In this document: piece by piece, positions 7,325-13,288 of the stretch
How positions within the stretch are numbered: the first letter of the stretch is position 1
How the letters are laid out: each line of letters starts with the position of its first letter
Assembly (NCBI GenBank): GCA_022710085.1
Contig: JAKLHP010000001.1
Location: 1-31,647 of the forward strand
Direction of reading: 5' to 3'
Length of the DNA stretch: 31,647 bases
Origin: Patescibacteria group bacterium
Lineage (GTDB): Bacteria > Patescibacteriota > Minisyncoccia > Moranbacterales > JAKLHP01
Notes under the pieces: model-generated
The model's input: the letters and a program-made list of their open reading frames with translations, nothing else
Databases searched by the model: none
Told to the model about the DNA's origin: nothing
Program-made: the position numbers and the translations under genes

Positions 7325-8923
7325 TTATTCAAGAACAAATTCCTCCCCAGCCTTGGGAATTATTATCTTCTTTTCCCAGGTATAAGGAAGCTTACTGAGA
7401 AGTTTTTCCCTGAGTCCCTTACCATTGGTTTCTCCTCCGTGATTTATAAATATGGTATTCAGATTGGGACTTTTTCGCAGTACTTCGCTAGTATAATGCC
7501 CGAGATATTTCTGATCAGCGTGAGCAGAAAAACTCCCGAATTTTTCCACTCTTGCTCTGTTTATTATAACCTTTCCGTCCATTACTATTTCTGATTCACG
7601 ATCAACAATCTTTCTTCCAGGGGTATTTGGAACTACATACCCTATGATACAAACAATATTCTTACTGTCCGGAAGGCCAACTTTCAGGTGATTTCTGATC
7701 CTCCCGGCATCAGCCATCCCTGACCCGGCAATGATAATTGCCGGCCCCTTTTGTCTGGCCAGCCACTTAGATTGCAAGTGGGAGTCCACGGTTTTGAAAT
7801 AATTGTTCTTTTCAAGATCGAAAGGATTAAAGCTTAAACGATCCTGATCCTTGAACATCGGGGAATCCCAATTGTCAGAATATACTTCTGTTACCTTTAG
7901 CGCCAAAGGCGAATCAAGATATATCGGAACCTTCGGTATTTCTTCCTTCTCCATATAATACGAGAGGAGATAGAGAACTTCCTGAGCCCGCTCCATTGCA
8001 AAAGAAGGAATGAGAAGCTTGCTCTTTTTTTTGTTGCATTCGCGGACAAGATCCAAAAATCTTTCTATCTCATCACTCCGAGAAGGATGGTTAATTGCTC
8101 CATAAGTAGATTCCGTCACCCAGTAATCAAGCGGCTCCTTGATTAGACGCGGTGCAGGAAGAATGACTCCATCCCTTCTTCCCAGATCACCACTGAAGGC
8201 GATATATGTCGGCCGATCTTTCTCTTTGTCAATCCTAATAACACAGATTGCTCCGCCCAAAATATGTCCGGAAGGATAAAACTTCGCGTACATATTTTTT
8301 GCTATTTTGAAAAAATTCGTTTCATAGTCATGGCACTTAAAAAGTTCCATGCTTTTTTTCACCTCTAAAGTTCTAAAAAGGCTCACTTCCCAGCCATCCG
8401 GCTTTTTGTTATGCTTTATATTTTCCATATCAGCAAGGTACTCATCGACTTTCTCCGGACTCATTTCCATCAATCTCTTTTGAAGAGACTTATTCCATTT
8501 TCTTCCACTGAGAGGCTTTTTCTCCTTTTTAGATCTTCTTTTTGCTTTTTCAACTTCGATTTTGTTTATCTTCGCGGCATCAAGAAGCATCATTTCGGAA
8601 AGCTCGCGTGTTTGGAAGGTAGAAAAAATCCTTCCTTTTCCGTTTCTTTGTCCAAACCCCTCTTTATAAAGTATCGGAATTCTTCCGCAATGATCAATAT
8701 GGGCATGCGTCAGCACCACGGAATCAATTTCGGAAGGTTTAAATAAAAAATCCTTATTTCTTTTGACAAACGATTCTTTCTTCCCCTGCCAAAGGCCACA
8801 GTCGACCAGGACCGAGGATTTTTCTTTGCCATCTTTAACTTGAATCATCGTGCATGATTTGGTTAAATTATCATCCAGCCCGTCTCCGACAGTGCCTCCC
8901 CAAAAACTCACCGATACTCTCAT
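7325..8923 (-). CDS. Metallo-beta-lactamase/beta-CASP ribonuclease (CPSF73-like, COG1236 type)
   Basis: 532 residues. The family cleaves RNA endo- or exonucleolytically with two zinc ions. Seen: the zinc motif HAHIDH (residues 73-78), a Cys/Asp-containing early strand VLVDCGLWQG, YPSGHILGGA, AFSGDLGRRD (metal ligand Asp), then the beta-CASP part with TESTYG (motif A), PSFAMERAQEVLYLL, SGSMADAGRI-like SGMADAGRI, FSAHAD (motif C His) and INHGGE. About 50 Lys/Glu-rich residues (roughly 120-175) are inserted after the first catalytic block. The start is firm: AAAGGAGG sits six bases before the ATG. No KH domains are present, unlike archaeal CPSF. It is the last gene before a strong terminator and follows uppP by 118 bp. 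RNA processing or decay is the likely role; the exact substrate is unknown. Confidence 0.9.
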   Translation of the reverse strand: MRVSVSFWGGTVGDGLDDNLTKSCTMIQVKDGKEKSSVLVDCGLWQGKKESFVKRNKDFLFKPSEIDSVVLTHAHIDHCGRIPILYKEGFGQRNGKGRIFSTFQTRELSEMMLLDAAKINKIEVEKAKRRSKKEKKPLSGRKWNKSLQKRLMEMSPEKVDEYLADMENIKHNKKPDGWEVSLFRTLEVKKSMELFKCHDYETNFFKIAKNMYAKFYPSGHILGGAICVIRIDKEKDRPTYIAFSGDLGRRDGVILPAPRLIKEPLDYWVTESTYGAINHPSRSDEIERFLDLVRECNKKKSKLLIPSFAMERAQEVLYLLSYYMEKEEIPKVPIYLDSPLALKVTEVYSDNWDSPMFKDQDRLSFNPFDLEKNNYFKTVDSHLQSKWLARQKGPAIIIAGSGMADAGRIRNHLKVGLPDSKNIVCIIGYVVPNTPGRKIVDRESEIVMDGKVIINRARVEKFGSFSAHADQKYLGHYTSEVLRKSPNLNTIFINHGGETNGKGLREKLLSKLPYTWEKKIIIPKAGEEFVLE

Positions 8924-9041
8924 AAAACCTCCTTTACAAGAAATTTTTATGGTAATTTAGAACTTTTATTTAATTTTAAAGGAGCAAGTTAAATTAACCT
9001 CCCCCTTGATTTAACATTAAACTTTTGCCTTTATTATATAC

Positions 9042-9851
9042 CTATTTCAAAAAATAAAAAGCTGCTATAATTACGGCTAATATCAATCGGTACCAGAAGA
9101 AAACCTGATAGCTTGATTTTTCGACAAACTTCAAAAGATACTTTATTGCCAGATATCCACTCACCGCAGAAAAAATAACTCCAAAAAACATACTGGGACT
9201 TATCCCTTCGGAAAACAATCCTGGAAGTTTGAAAATTGAAGCTCCGAAAATTATTGGAGCAGAAAGAAGAAAGGAGAATCTGGCCGCATCCTTTCGATTT
9301 AAACCCATTGCAAGTCCAGAAATAATCGTTGCGCCTGACCTTGAAACTCCGGGAATTATTGCCACTGCTTGAGAAATCCCGATTATAACAGCGTCTTTAA
9401 AATTGATATCGGATATTTCTTTTTTATGCTTTGCATATTTATCGACTAGAAATAAAATTAATCCGACAGAAGCCAATGCCAGCGATATAAGCAAGGGGTT
9501 TCTGAAAACTGTTTCAGCTTTTTCTTCTAGAAAAAATCCTGCCGCCGCACCCGGAATAGTTGAAATAATAATCAGCCAGAAAATGCTTTTGTTGTTTAGA
9601 TAACTATTGGTTTTATATTTCGTTATTTTCAAACTGGAAGCTCCGAGCTTTAAAATTTCCACCCAGTCTTTCCAAAAATAAGCGAGGATGGAAATCAGTG
9701 TTCCTAAATGAAGTGCCACATCAAAACTTAATCCCGGATCTTTCCAGGAAAAAATATATGGGATCAGAATAAGATGGGCAGTTGAAGAAATGGGAAGGAA
9801 TTCCCCTGCTCCTTGAATAATTCCCAAAATTATTGACTGGATAATATCCAT
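9042..9851 (-). CDS. uppP: Undecaprenyl-diphosphatase
   Basis: 269 residues, the usual length. UppP/BacA is an integral membrane enzyme that dephosphorylates undecaprenyl diphosphate so that the lipid carrier can be reused in cell-wall synthesis; it also gives bacitracin tolerance. Seen: the first family signature QGAGEFLPISSTAHLILIP (residues 13-31) with the catalytic Glu, the second signature PGVSRSGATI, and about eight hydrophobic segments with short polar turns. chbG ends 3 bp before this start codon, so the two are translationally close and surely cotranscribed. Together with murD it indicates that the organism makes peptidoglycan. No unusual residue was noticed. Confidence 0.96.
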   Translation of the reverse strand: MDIIQSIILGIIQGAGEFLPISSTAHLILIPYIFSWKDPGLSFDVALHLGTLISILAYFWKDWVEILKLGASSLKITKYKTNSYLNNKSIFWLIIISTIPGAAAGFFLEEKAETVFRNPLLISLALASVGLILFLVDKYAKHKKEISDINFKDAVIIGISQAVAIIPGVSRSGATIISGLAMGLNRKDAARFSFLLSAPIIFGASIFKLPGLFSEGISPSMFFGVIFSAVSGYLAIKYLLKFVEKSSYQVFFWYRLILAVIIAAFYFLK

Positions 9852-9854
9852 GGA

Positions 9855-10553
9855 TTAAAAATATTTTTTTATTATTTCAAACTCTTTCTTTTTTTCCGGA
9901 TGGAATACCAGCTCCGTTTTCCCCTCCGGTAGTTTGCTTAAGAACCTGTTAGTATTTTTTATCCAATCAGCACTGGCTAAATAATCAGAAGATTCAAGCT
10001 TGGAAGAATTTAAAAAATCAAAATTTCTTTTCCGAAAAAAAGACAGGACCAAAAAAACGATCGTTGAATTTCCTAAAAAACCTTTCTTTCCGAAACGGAT
10101 ATATTGAATATTTTTATTTTTGGCTATTTTTACAGCAACCTTGAAATAAGGAGGGAAAAAATGAATATGCTGGTGAGAGTTTATTCCCTGAGGAGATTTT
10201 CCGAAAATATTCTGGAATTTTTCAATTTGCCGAAGCCAATCATTTTTGATTGATTTTACTTCTGCTCTTCTTGTAAAATAGTGGAAAACAAAATGAATTA
10301 TCCGCTTTATGGGATTTTCCCCGAAAATTCCGTCTCTTTCGATCTTGTTGACTAAATCAAAATGAATATCTATTTCTAATTTCGAATTTAAAATATCTTT
10401 AATTTCCTCTTCCTTGAAAATTCCATCTACCATAATTGAGACTCTGTCTAGCTTTCCTAATTTTGCAAGCTCGATTATACGTTCATTGGCTTTTTCGCTT
10501 AATCCAAAATCGTCAGCAGCCAAAATTATTTTTCTTCTCAAATTTTCTTTCAT
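9855..10553 (-). CDS. ChbG/HpnK (YdjC) family carbohydrate deacetylase
   Basis: 232 residues. The family removes acetyl groups from N-acetylated sugars using one metal ion. Seen: the metal-binding start LAADDFGLS with Asp14-Asp15, IDIHFDLV (His-x-Asp replaces the usual HLTL block), NSHQHIHFFP with the two metal-binding histidines, and FHPE near the C-terminus. The central part (residues 75-125) is shorter and more basic than in E. coli ChbG, and KKGFLGNSTIVFLVLSFF could touch the membrane. It overlaps functionally with the neighbouring uppP (3 bp apart), so it may act on a lipid-linked or cell-envelope sugar, as HpnK does on hopanoid glycosides. That is inference; the substrate cannot be read from the sequence. 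Confidence 0.85.
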   Translation of the reverse strand: MKENLRRKIILAADDFGLSEKANERIIELAKLGKLDRVSIMVDGIFKEEEIKDILNSKLEIDIHFDLVNKIERDGIFGENPIKRIIHFVFHYFTRRAEVKSIKNDWLRQIEKFQNIFGKSPQGINSHQHIHFFPPYFKVAVKIAKNKNIQYIRFGKKGFLGNSTIVFLVLSFFRKRNFDFLNSSKLESSDYLASADWIKNTNRFLSKLPEGKTELVFHPEKKKEFEIIKKYF

Positions 10554-10608
10554 CTTTTTTATTTAAAAATAAAGCTCGAGATTAAGCTTTATTTTAACAT
10601 TTCTATTG

Positions 10609-11292
10609 TTATATCCAATTCTTTTTCTTTAATCCGTTTTTAGCCGCTTCTCTCTGAGCTTCTTGCTTGGAATTGCCTTCTCCTTTAGCTATCAGATTAT
10701 CACCCAAATAAACCCCAACTGCAAAATGCTTATCGTGGTCTGGACCAGATTCCTCCAAAACCCTGTAGCTGGGAGTTATTTTGACCACATCCTGAGCTCT
10801 TTCCTGAAAAAAACTTTTGGGATCCATATAGAGCTTATTTTTTAGAACATCGTCCAGGTTAAAAATAACGTTTTTAAAAATAAATTTTTCCGATGTTTCA
10901 TATCCTTTATCAAGATAGATTGCTCCGATAATAGCTTCCATGGCATTGGCCAAAAGATATTGTCTAGCCCTTCCTGTATCCTTGGCCTCTCCCTTGCTCA
11001 TTAAAAGATACTCTTCTACTCCTAATGTCTTGGCAATTTGCGCCAAGTTTTCCCCATTTACCAAGGCTGCCCTCCAACTCGTAAGCTCTCCTTCGGGATT
11101 TGTATAGTTTTTATACAAATATTCAGTAACTACCAATTCCAAAACTGCGTCACCAAGAAATTCTAATCTTTCATTGTGATCCAATTTATACTCCCTGTGT
11201 TCATTGAGATATGAGCGGTGAGTAAGTGCCTGTTGAAGTAATTTGATGTCTTTGAACTGTATGCCAATTTTTTTGGCAAAAGAATCAATCAT
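10609..11292 (-). CDS. rnc: Ribonuclease III
   Basis: 227 residues from the ATG at 11292, chosen because GGAG stands six bases before it; an in-frame TTG at 11304 would add four residues. RNase III cuts double-stranded RNA in rRNA maturation and mRNA decay. Seen: the catalytic block NERLEFLGDAVLELVVTEYL (residues 40-59) with its Glu and Asp ligands, the later acidic block NAMEAIIGAIYLDKGYE, and a C-terminal double-stranded RNA-binding domain from about residue 152 (DPKSFFQERAQ to the KQEAQREAAKNGL helix). It lies downstream of nusB (91 bp) and upstream of chbG (55 bp). A perfect 17-bp inverted repeat ends three bases before its Shine-Dalgarno and may be a target for self-cleavage. Confidence 0.96.
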   Translation of the reverse strand: MIDSFAKKIGIQFKDIKLLQQALTHRSYLNEHREYKLDHNERLEFLGDAVLELVVTEYLYKNYTNPEGELTSWRAALVNGENLAQIAKTLGVEEYLLMSKGEAKDTGRARQYLLANAMEAIIGAIYLDKGYETSEKFIFKNVIFNLDDVLKNKLYMDPKSFFQERAQDVVKITPSYRVLEESGPDHDKHFAVGVYLGDNLIAKGEGNSKQEAQREAAKNGLKKKNWI

Positions 11293-11304
11293 ATGAATCT
11301 CCAA

Positions 11305-11355
11305 TTTACAATTTTCAATTTACAATTAATCTTCTAATAAATTGAAAATTGTAAA
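11305..11355 (-). promoter_or_regulatory. Perfect 17-bp hairpin abutting the rnc ribosome-binding site
   Basis: On the minus strand TTTACAATTTTCAATTT (11355-11339) pairs exactly with AAATTGAAAATTGTAAA (11321-11305); the loop is 17 bases. The second arm ends three bases before the GGAG (11302-11299) of rnc. No T-run follows. It could block ribosome entry and be opened by RNase III cutting. Confidence 0.6.
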
Positions 11356-11383
11356 CTTCCGCTTAAATATTATTAATGCCTGT

Positions 11384-11854
11384 TTATTTTTCCTCTTTTT
11401 TCTTTTTCTTGTCACTGTTATCATCCTTCATTGGTTCCCCCATTTCCCGATAAATTGTTCCGAGGACTCCGTTAACGAATCTGGCCGAACTTTCTCCTCC
11501 GAAAGTCTTGGCAAGTTCGATAGCTTCATTAATTGCTACTTTAGGAGGAACTTCTTCATACTTTCCATAGATAAGTTCATAAATTCCAAGTCTTAATATA
11601 TTTCTATCTACAGCTGTAATTTGATTAATTGGCCACTCAGGGGCGCATTTTTCAATCAACTCGTCTATATTTTTCCTATTCTTCAATGTCCCTTCCACTA
11701 AAGATTCAATGAAGTCAGTTTCTTCTATTCCTGGCGCAAACTCCCTCGTGTTCCTGTTGGTGATTTCTTCTGTCTTTTCGTCCCGGCAACCTTGAAAATC
11801 CCACTCAAAAAGCGACTGCATTGCTACTGAACGTTGTAAATGTCTGTTCGCCAT
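11384..11854 (-). CDS. nusB: Transcription antitermination protein NusB
   Basis: 156 residues from the ATG at 11854; an ATG at 11875 would add seven residues encoded by palindromic spacer sequence and is less likely. NusB with NusE (S10) binds boxA RNA and supports rRNA antitermination. Seen: the family start NRHLQRSVAMQSLFEWDF, the central IDELIEKCAPEWPINQITAVD, the signature DRNILRLGIYELIYG, VAINEAIELAKTFGGESSARFVNGVLG and a basic C-terminal tail (DKKKKKEEK). The helices match the all-alpha NusB fold. It is preceded by rpmF (61 bp) and followed by rnc, all in one direction. A 19-bp imperfect hairpin ends three bases before its start codon. Confidence 0.95.
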   Translation of the reverse strand: MANRHLQRSVAMQSLFEWDFQGCRDEKTEEITNRNTREFAPGIEETDFIESLVEGTLKNRKNIDELIEKCAPEWPINQITAVDRNILRLGIYELIYGKYEEVPPKVAINEAIELAKTFGGESSARFVNGVLGTIYREMGEPMKDDNSDKKKKKEEK

Positions 11855-11856
11855 GG

Positions 11857-11903
11857 AATATAAGACATAAAACATAAAAATAAAATGTTATATGTTCTAT
11901 GTT
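11857..11903 (-). repeat. Imperfect 19-bp hairpin just before the nusB start
   Basis: AATATAAGACATAAAACAT (11857-11875) and ATGTTATATGTTCTATGTT (11885-11903) are inverted copies matching at 15 of 19 positions, with a 9-base centre. They are built from the short word ACATA/AACAT. Confidence 0.55.
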
Positions 11904-11915
11904 ATGCGTAAAAAA

Positions 11916-12119
11916 TTATTTCTTTTTCTTTTTTTCAGTTTTTTTCAAGGTGTTGATAATTTCTTTCCCTTTATAATATCCGCAATTTTTGCAAATCTGA
12001 TGAGGAAGTTTTGAGCTTCCGCATTTGGGACATACCTGGGTTTTTTTATGAGTAATTGCAAATCTTTTTCTTTTTTTATCCCTTCTTCCTTTTGTACTTC
12101 TTTGTCTCTGAACTGACAT
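11916..12119 (-). CDS. rpmF: 50S ribosomal protein L32
   Basis: 67 residues, the usual size of bacterial L32. Seen: the Arg/Lys-rich N-terminus (QRQRSTKGRRDKKRKR), a zinc ribbon of the four-cysteine type with CPKCG at residues 29-33 and CKNCGYYKG at 43-51, and LPHQIC between, which matches the family block LPHRVCPNCGYYKG. The C-terminus is Lys-rich. All four cysteines are kept, so this is the zinc-binding (C+) form. It sits between rnhB and nusB. A 19-bp imperfect inverted repeat lies 11 bases before the ATG and no Shine-Dalgarno is seen. Confidence 0.96.
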   Translation of the reverse strand: MSVQRQRSTKGRRDKKRKRFAITHKKTQVCPKCGSSKLPHQICKNCGYYKGKEIINTLKKTEKKKKK

Positions 12120-12130
12120 AACGAGTGACT

Positions 12131-12181
12131 AACGGACTAACGCATTAACGCATTGAAAATTTGTTAACTCTTTAATTCGTT
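12131..12181 (-). repeat. Imperfect 19-bp hairpin before the rpmF start
   Basis: AACGGACTAACGCATTAAC (12131-12149) and GTTAACTCTTTAATTCGTT (12163-12181) are inverted copies matching at 14 of 19 positions, with a 13-base centre. The word TAACGCAT is repeated in tandem here (12139-12154). The rest of the 103-bp spacer shows nothing else. Confidence 0.5.
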
Positions 12182-12222
12182 AATTATACAATTTTATTAA
12201 TTCACACAAACTTAACTTATCA

Positions 12223-12900
12223 CTATTTCCCTGTTTTGACAAGGATTTTGACCGGCTCGAAGCTTTTTCGGTGAATTTCGCAAGGTCCGTATTTCTTTAG
12301 CATTTCCATATGAAAATAGGTACCGTACCCCTTATGTTTATCGAATCCGAACTTAGAATAAGTATTATGTGCCTCTTTCATAATCCTATCCCTTGTTACT
12401 TTAGCAATAATTGAAGCGGCGGATATTGATTTTACTATTTTATCTCCGCTCACGATTGCTCTTTGCTCCATTGAGAAGTTTGGAATTTTTTTATTTCCAT
12501 CCAGCAATACCATCATTTTTTGTTTTGAATTACATTTTCTAAGCCTCTCGTTTCGAAATAAATCTGCGACTGCTTTTTTCATTGCCAAAAAACTAGCTTC
12601 TAGGATATTTATCTTATCGATTGTTTTGTGATCACAAATTCCAACCCCCACAAAAAATTTTTCCTGGATAAAATCAAATAATTTTTCTCTTTGCTTTTCG
12701 GAAAGTGTCTTTGAATCCCTGATTAAATCAAGTTCCCTAATTTCATATTTCACAGCTCTTAATTCGGAATTCTTTAAAATAACAGCACCGGCCACAACTG
12801 GTCCGGCCAATGGTCCCCGACCAGCTTCATCGATACCGATGACTAGTTCATAACCATTTTCGATTAAATCATTTTCCAATTTGAATGTTGACTTTTCCAT
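12223..12900 (-). CDS. rnhB: Ribonuclease HII
   Basis: 225 residues from the ATG at 12900. The frame stays open for 26 codons upstream (TTG/ATG at 12978), but that extension runs through the promoter and leader of a plus-strand gene and is Cys/Pro-rich, so it is rejected. RNase HII removes ribonucleotides from DNA. Seen: the catalytic block IGIDEAGRGPLAGPVVAGAV near residues 23-42 (Asp, Glu of DEAGRG), the second acidic Asp in VLLDGNKKIP, SISAASIIAKVTRDRIM and YGTYFH, and the C-terminal HRKSFEPV. This order is specific to HII rather than HIII. It is the first gene of the minus-strand series. A possible promoter (TTGTTT, 17 bp, TATTAT at 12917-12912) would give an almost leaderless mRNA. Confidence 0.95.
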   Translation of the reverse strand: MEKSTFKLENDLIENGYELVIGIDEAGRGPLAGPVVAGAVILKNSELRAVKYEIRELDLIRDSKTLSEKQREKLFDFIQEKFFVGVGICDHKTIDKINILEASFLAMKKAVADLFRNERLRKCNSKQKMMVLLDGNKKIPNFSMEQRAIVSGDKIVKSISAASIIAKVTRDRIMKEAHNTYSKFGFDKHKGYGTYFHMEMLKKYGPCEIHRKSFEPVKILVKTGK

Positions 12901-12916
12901 ATATTTAATATATAAT
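12888..12916 (+). promoter_or_regulatory. Consensus promoter of the 32-codon peptide gene
   Basis: TTGACT (12888-12893), 17-bp spacer, TATAAT (12911-12916). The -35 lies inside the first codons of rnhB on the other strand. Confidence 0.8.
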
Positions 12917-12956
12917 ACCTTCTTGTTTAAACAAAAACAAGGAGGAGGAAAGCAAG

Positions 12957-13055
12957 ATGAAAGAATTTTTAAAAACACTTGCTCCGGAATTCGTCATATC
13001 ATTGGCGATTCTAGGAGGAGTGGCAATTTTCATTCTGACAAGAAAAAAAGCCTAA
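12957..13055 (+). CDS. 32-residue single-span membrane peptide, unknown function
   Basis: A complete short gene: consensus promoter (12888-12916), leader of about 30 nt, AAGGAGGAGG ending seven bases before the ATG, 32 codons, TAA at 13053-13055, and a terminator 11 bp later. The peptide has an amphipathic start (MKEFLKTLAPEF), a hydrophobic span of about 18 residues (VISLAILGGVAIFIL) and a basic tail (TRKKA), so it should sit in the membrane with the C-terminus inside. It has no Cys and no signal cleavage site. It resembles small bacterial membrane peptides in general, but I do not recognise a family. It has the strongest expression signals of the window for its size. A toxin or an envelope-stress peptide is possible; neither is shown. 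Confidence 0.75.
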   Translation: MKEFLKTLAPEFVISLAILGGVAIFILTRKKA

Positions 13056-13066
13056 AAAAGGCACGG

Positions 13067-13100
13067 AAAAAGGGTCGAATGGCCCTTTTTTTATTTTTTT
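13067..13100 (+). terminator. Terminator of the 32-codon peptide gene
   Basis: AAAAAGGGTC and GGCCCTTTTT form a 10-bp stem (one G-T pair), loop GAAT, followed by TTATTTTTTT. Confidence 0.85.
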
Positions 13101-13110
13101 TAAAACGTGT

Positions 13111-13259
13111 TACAATAATAGCATAAGCAACGAGATAAAAAACTATCTTGCAAAGCTCATGGAGTAATCCGGGGGATGAAGGTAGAAAAAATATGCTAAG
13201 TTTATTTAACTTAAATTTTAATTTTGGAACTGCTAACGAATAGTAGTTTTTATTTTTCC
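13111..13259 (+). promoter_or_regulatory. Structured dnaE leader with terminator-like hairpin
   Basis: The 233-bp gap before dnaE contains a possible -10 (TACAAT, 13111-13116, poor -35), a hairpin AGATA/TATCT (13134-13148), a G-rich stretch with CCGGGGGATGAAGG (13169-13182), and an 8-bp stem AACTGCTA/TAGTAGTT (13228-13248, one G-T pair, loop ACGAA) followed by TTTATTTTT. This looks like an attenuated leader or a short RNA. I could not match it to a known riboswitch. Confidence 0.4.
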
Positions 13260-13288
13260 TTGAATTTTAAAAGCTAGATTTAATAATT

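Noticed and set aside
7170..7385. A 71-codon plus-strand frame after the tRNA genes
   Set aside because: It runs through a strong terminator hairpin (7287-7320) and into the 3' end of the nuclease gene; no ribosome-binding site.
12901..12978. A 26-residue N-terminal extension of RNase HII
   Set aside because: It is Cys/Pro-rich, not part of the family, and coincides with promoter and leader of the divergent small gene.
12881..13126. An 81-codon plus-strand frame across the rnhB start
   Set aside because: It runs in another frame through the promoter, the 32-codon gene and its terminator; the 32-codon frame has the proper ribosome site.
13111..13259. c-di-AMP (ydaO) riboswitch before dnaE, because of CGGGGGA
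   Set aside because: The other conserved ydaO blocks are missing; only a short G-rich match exists.
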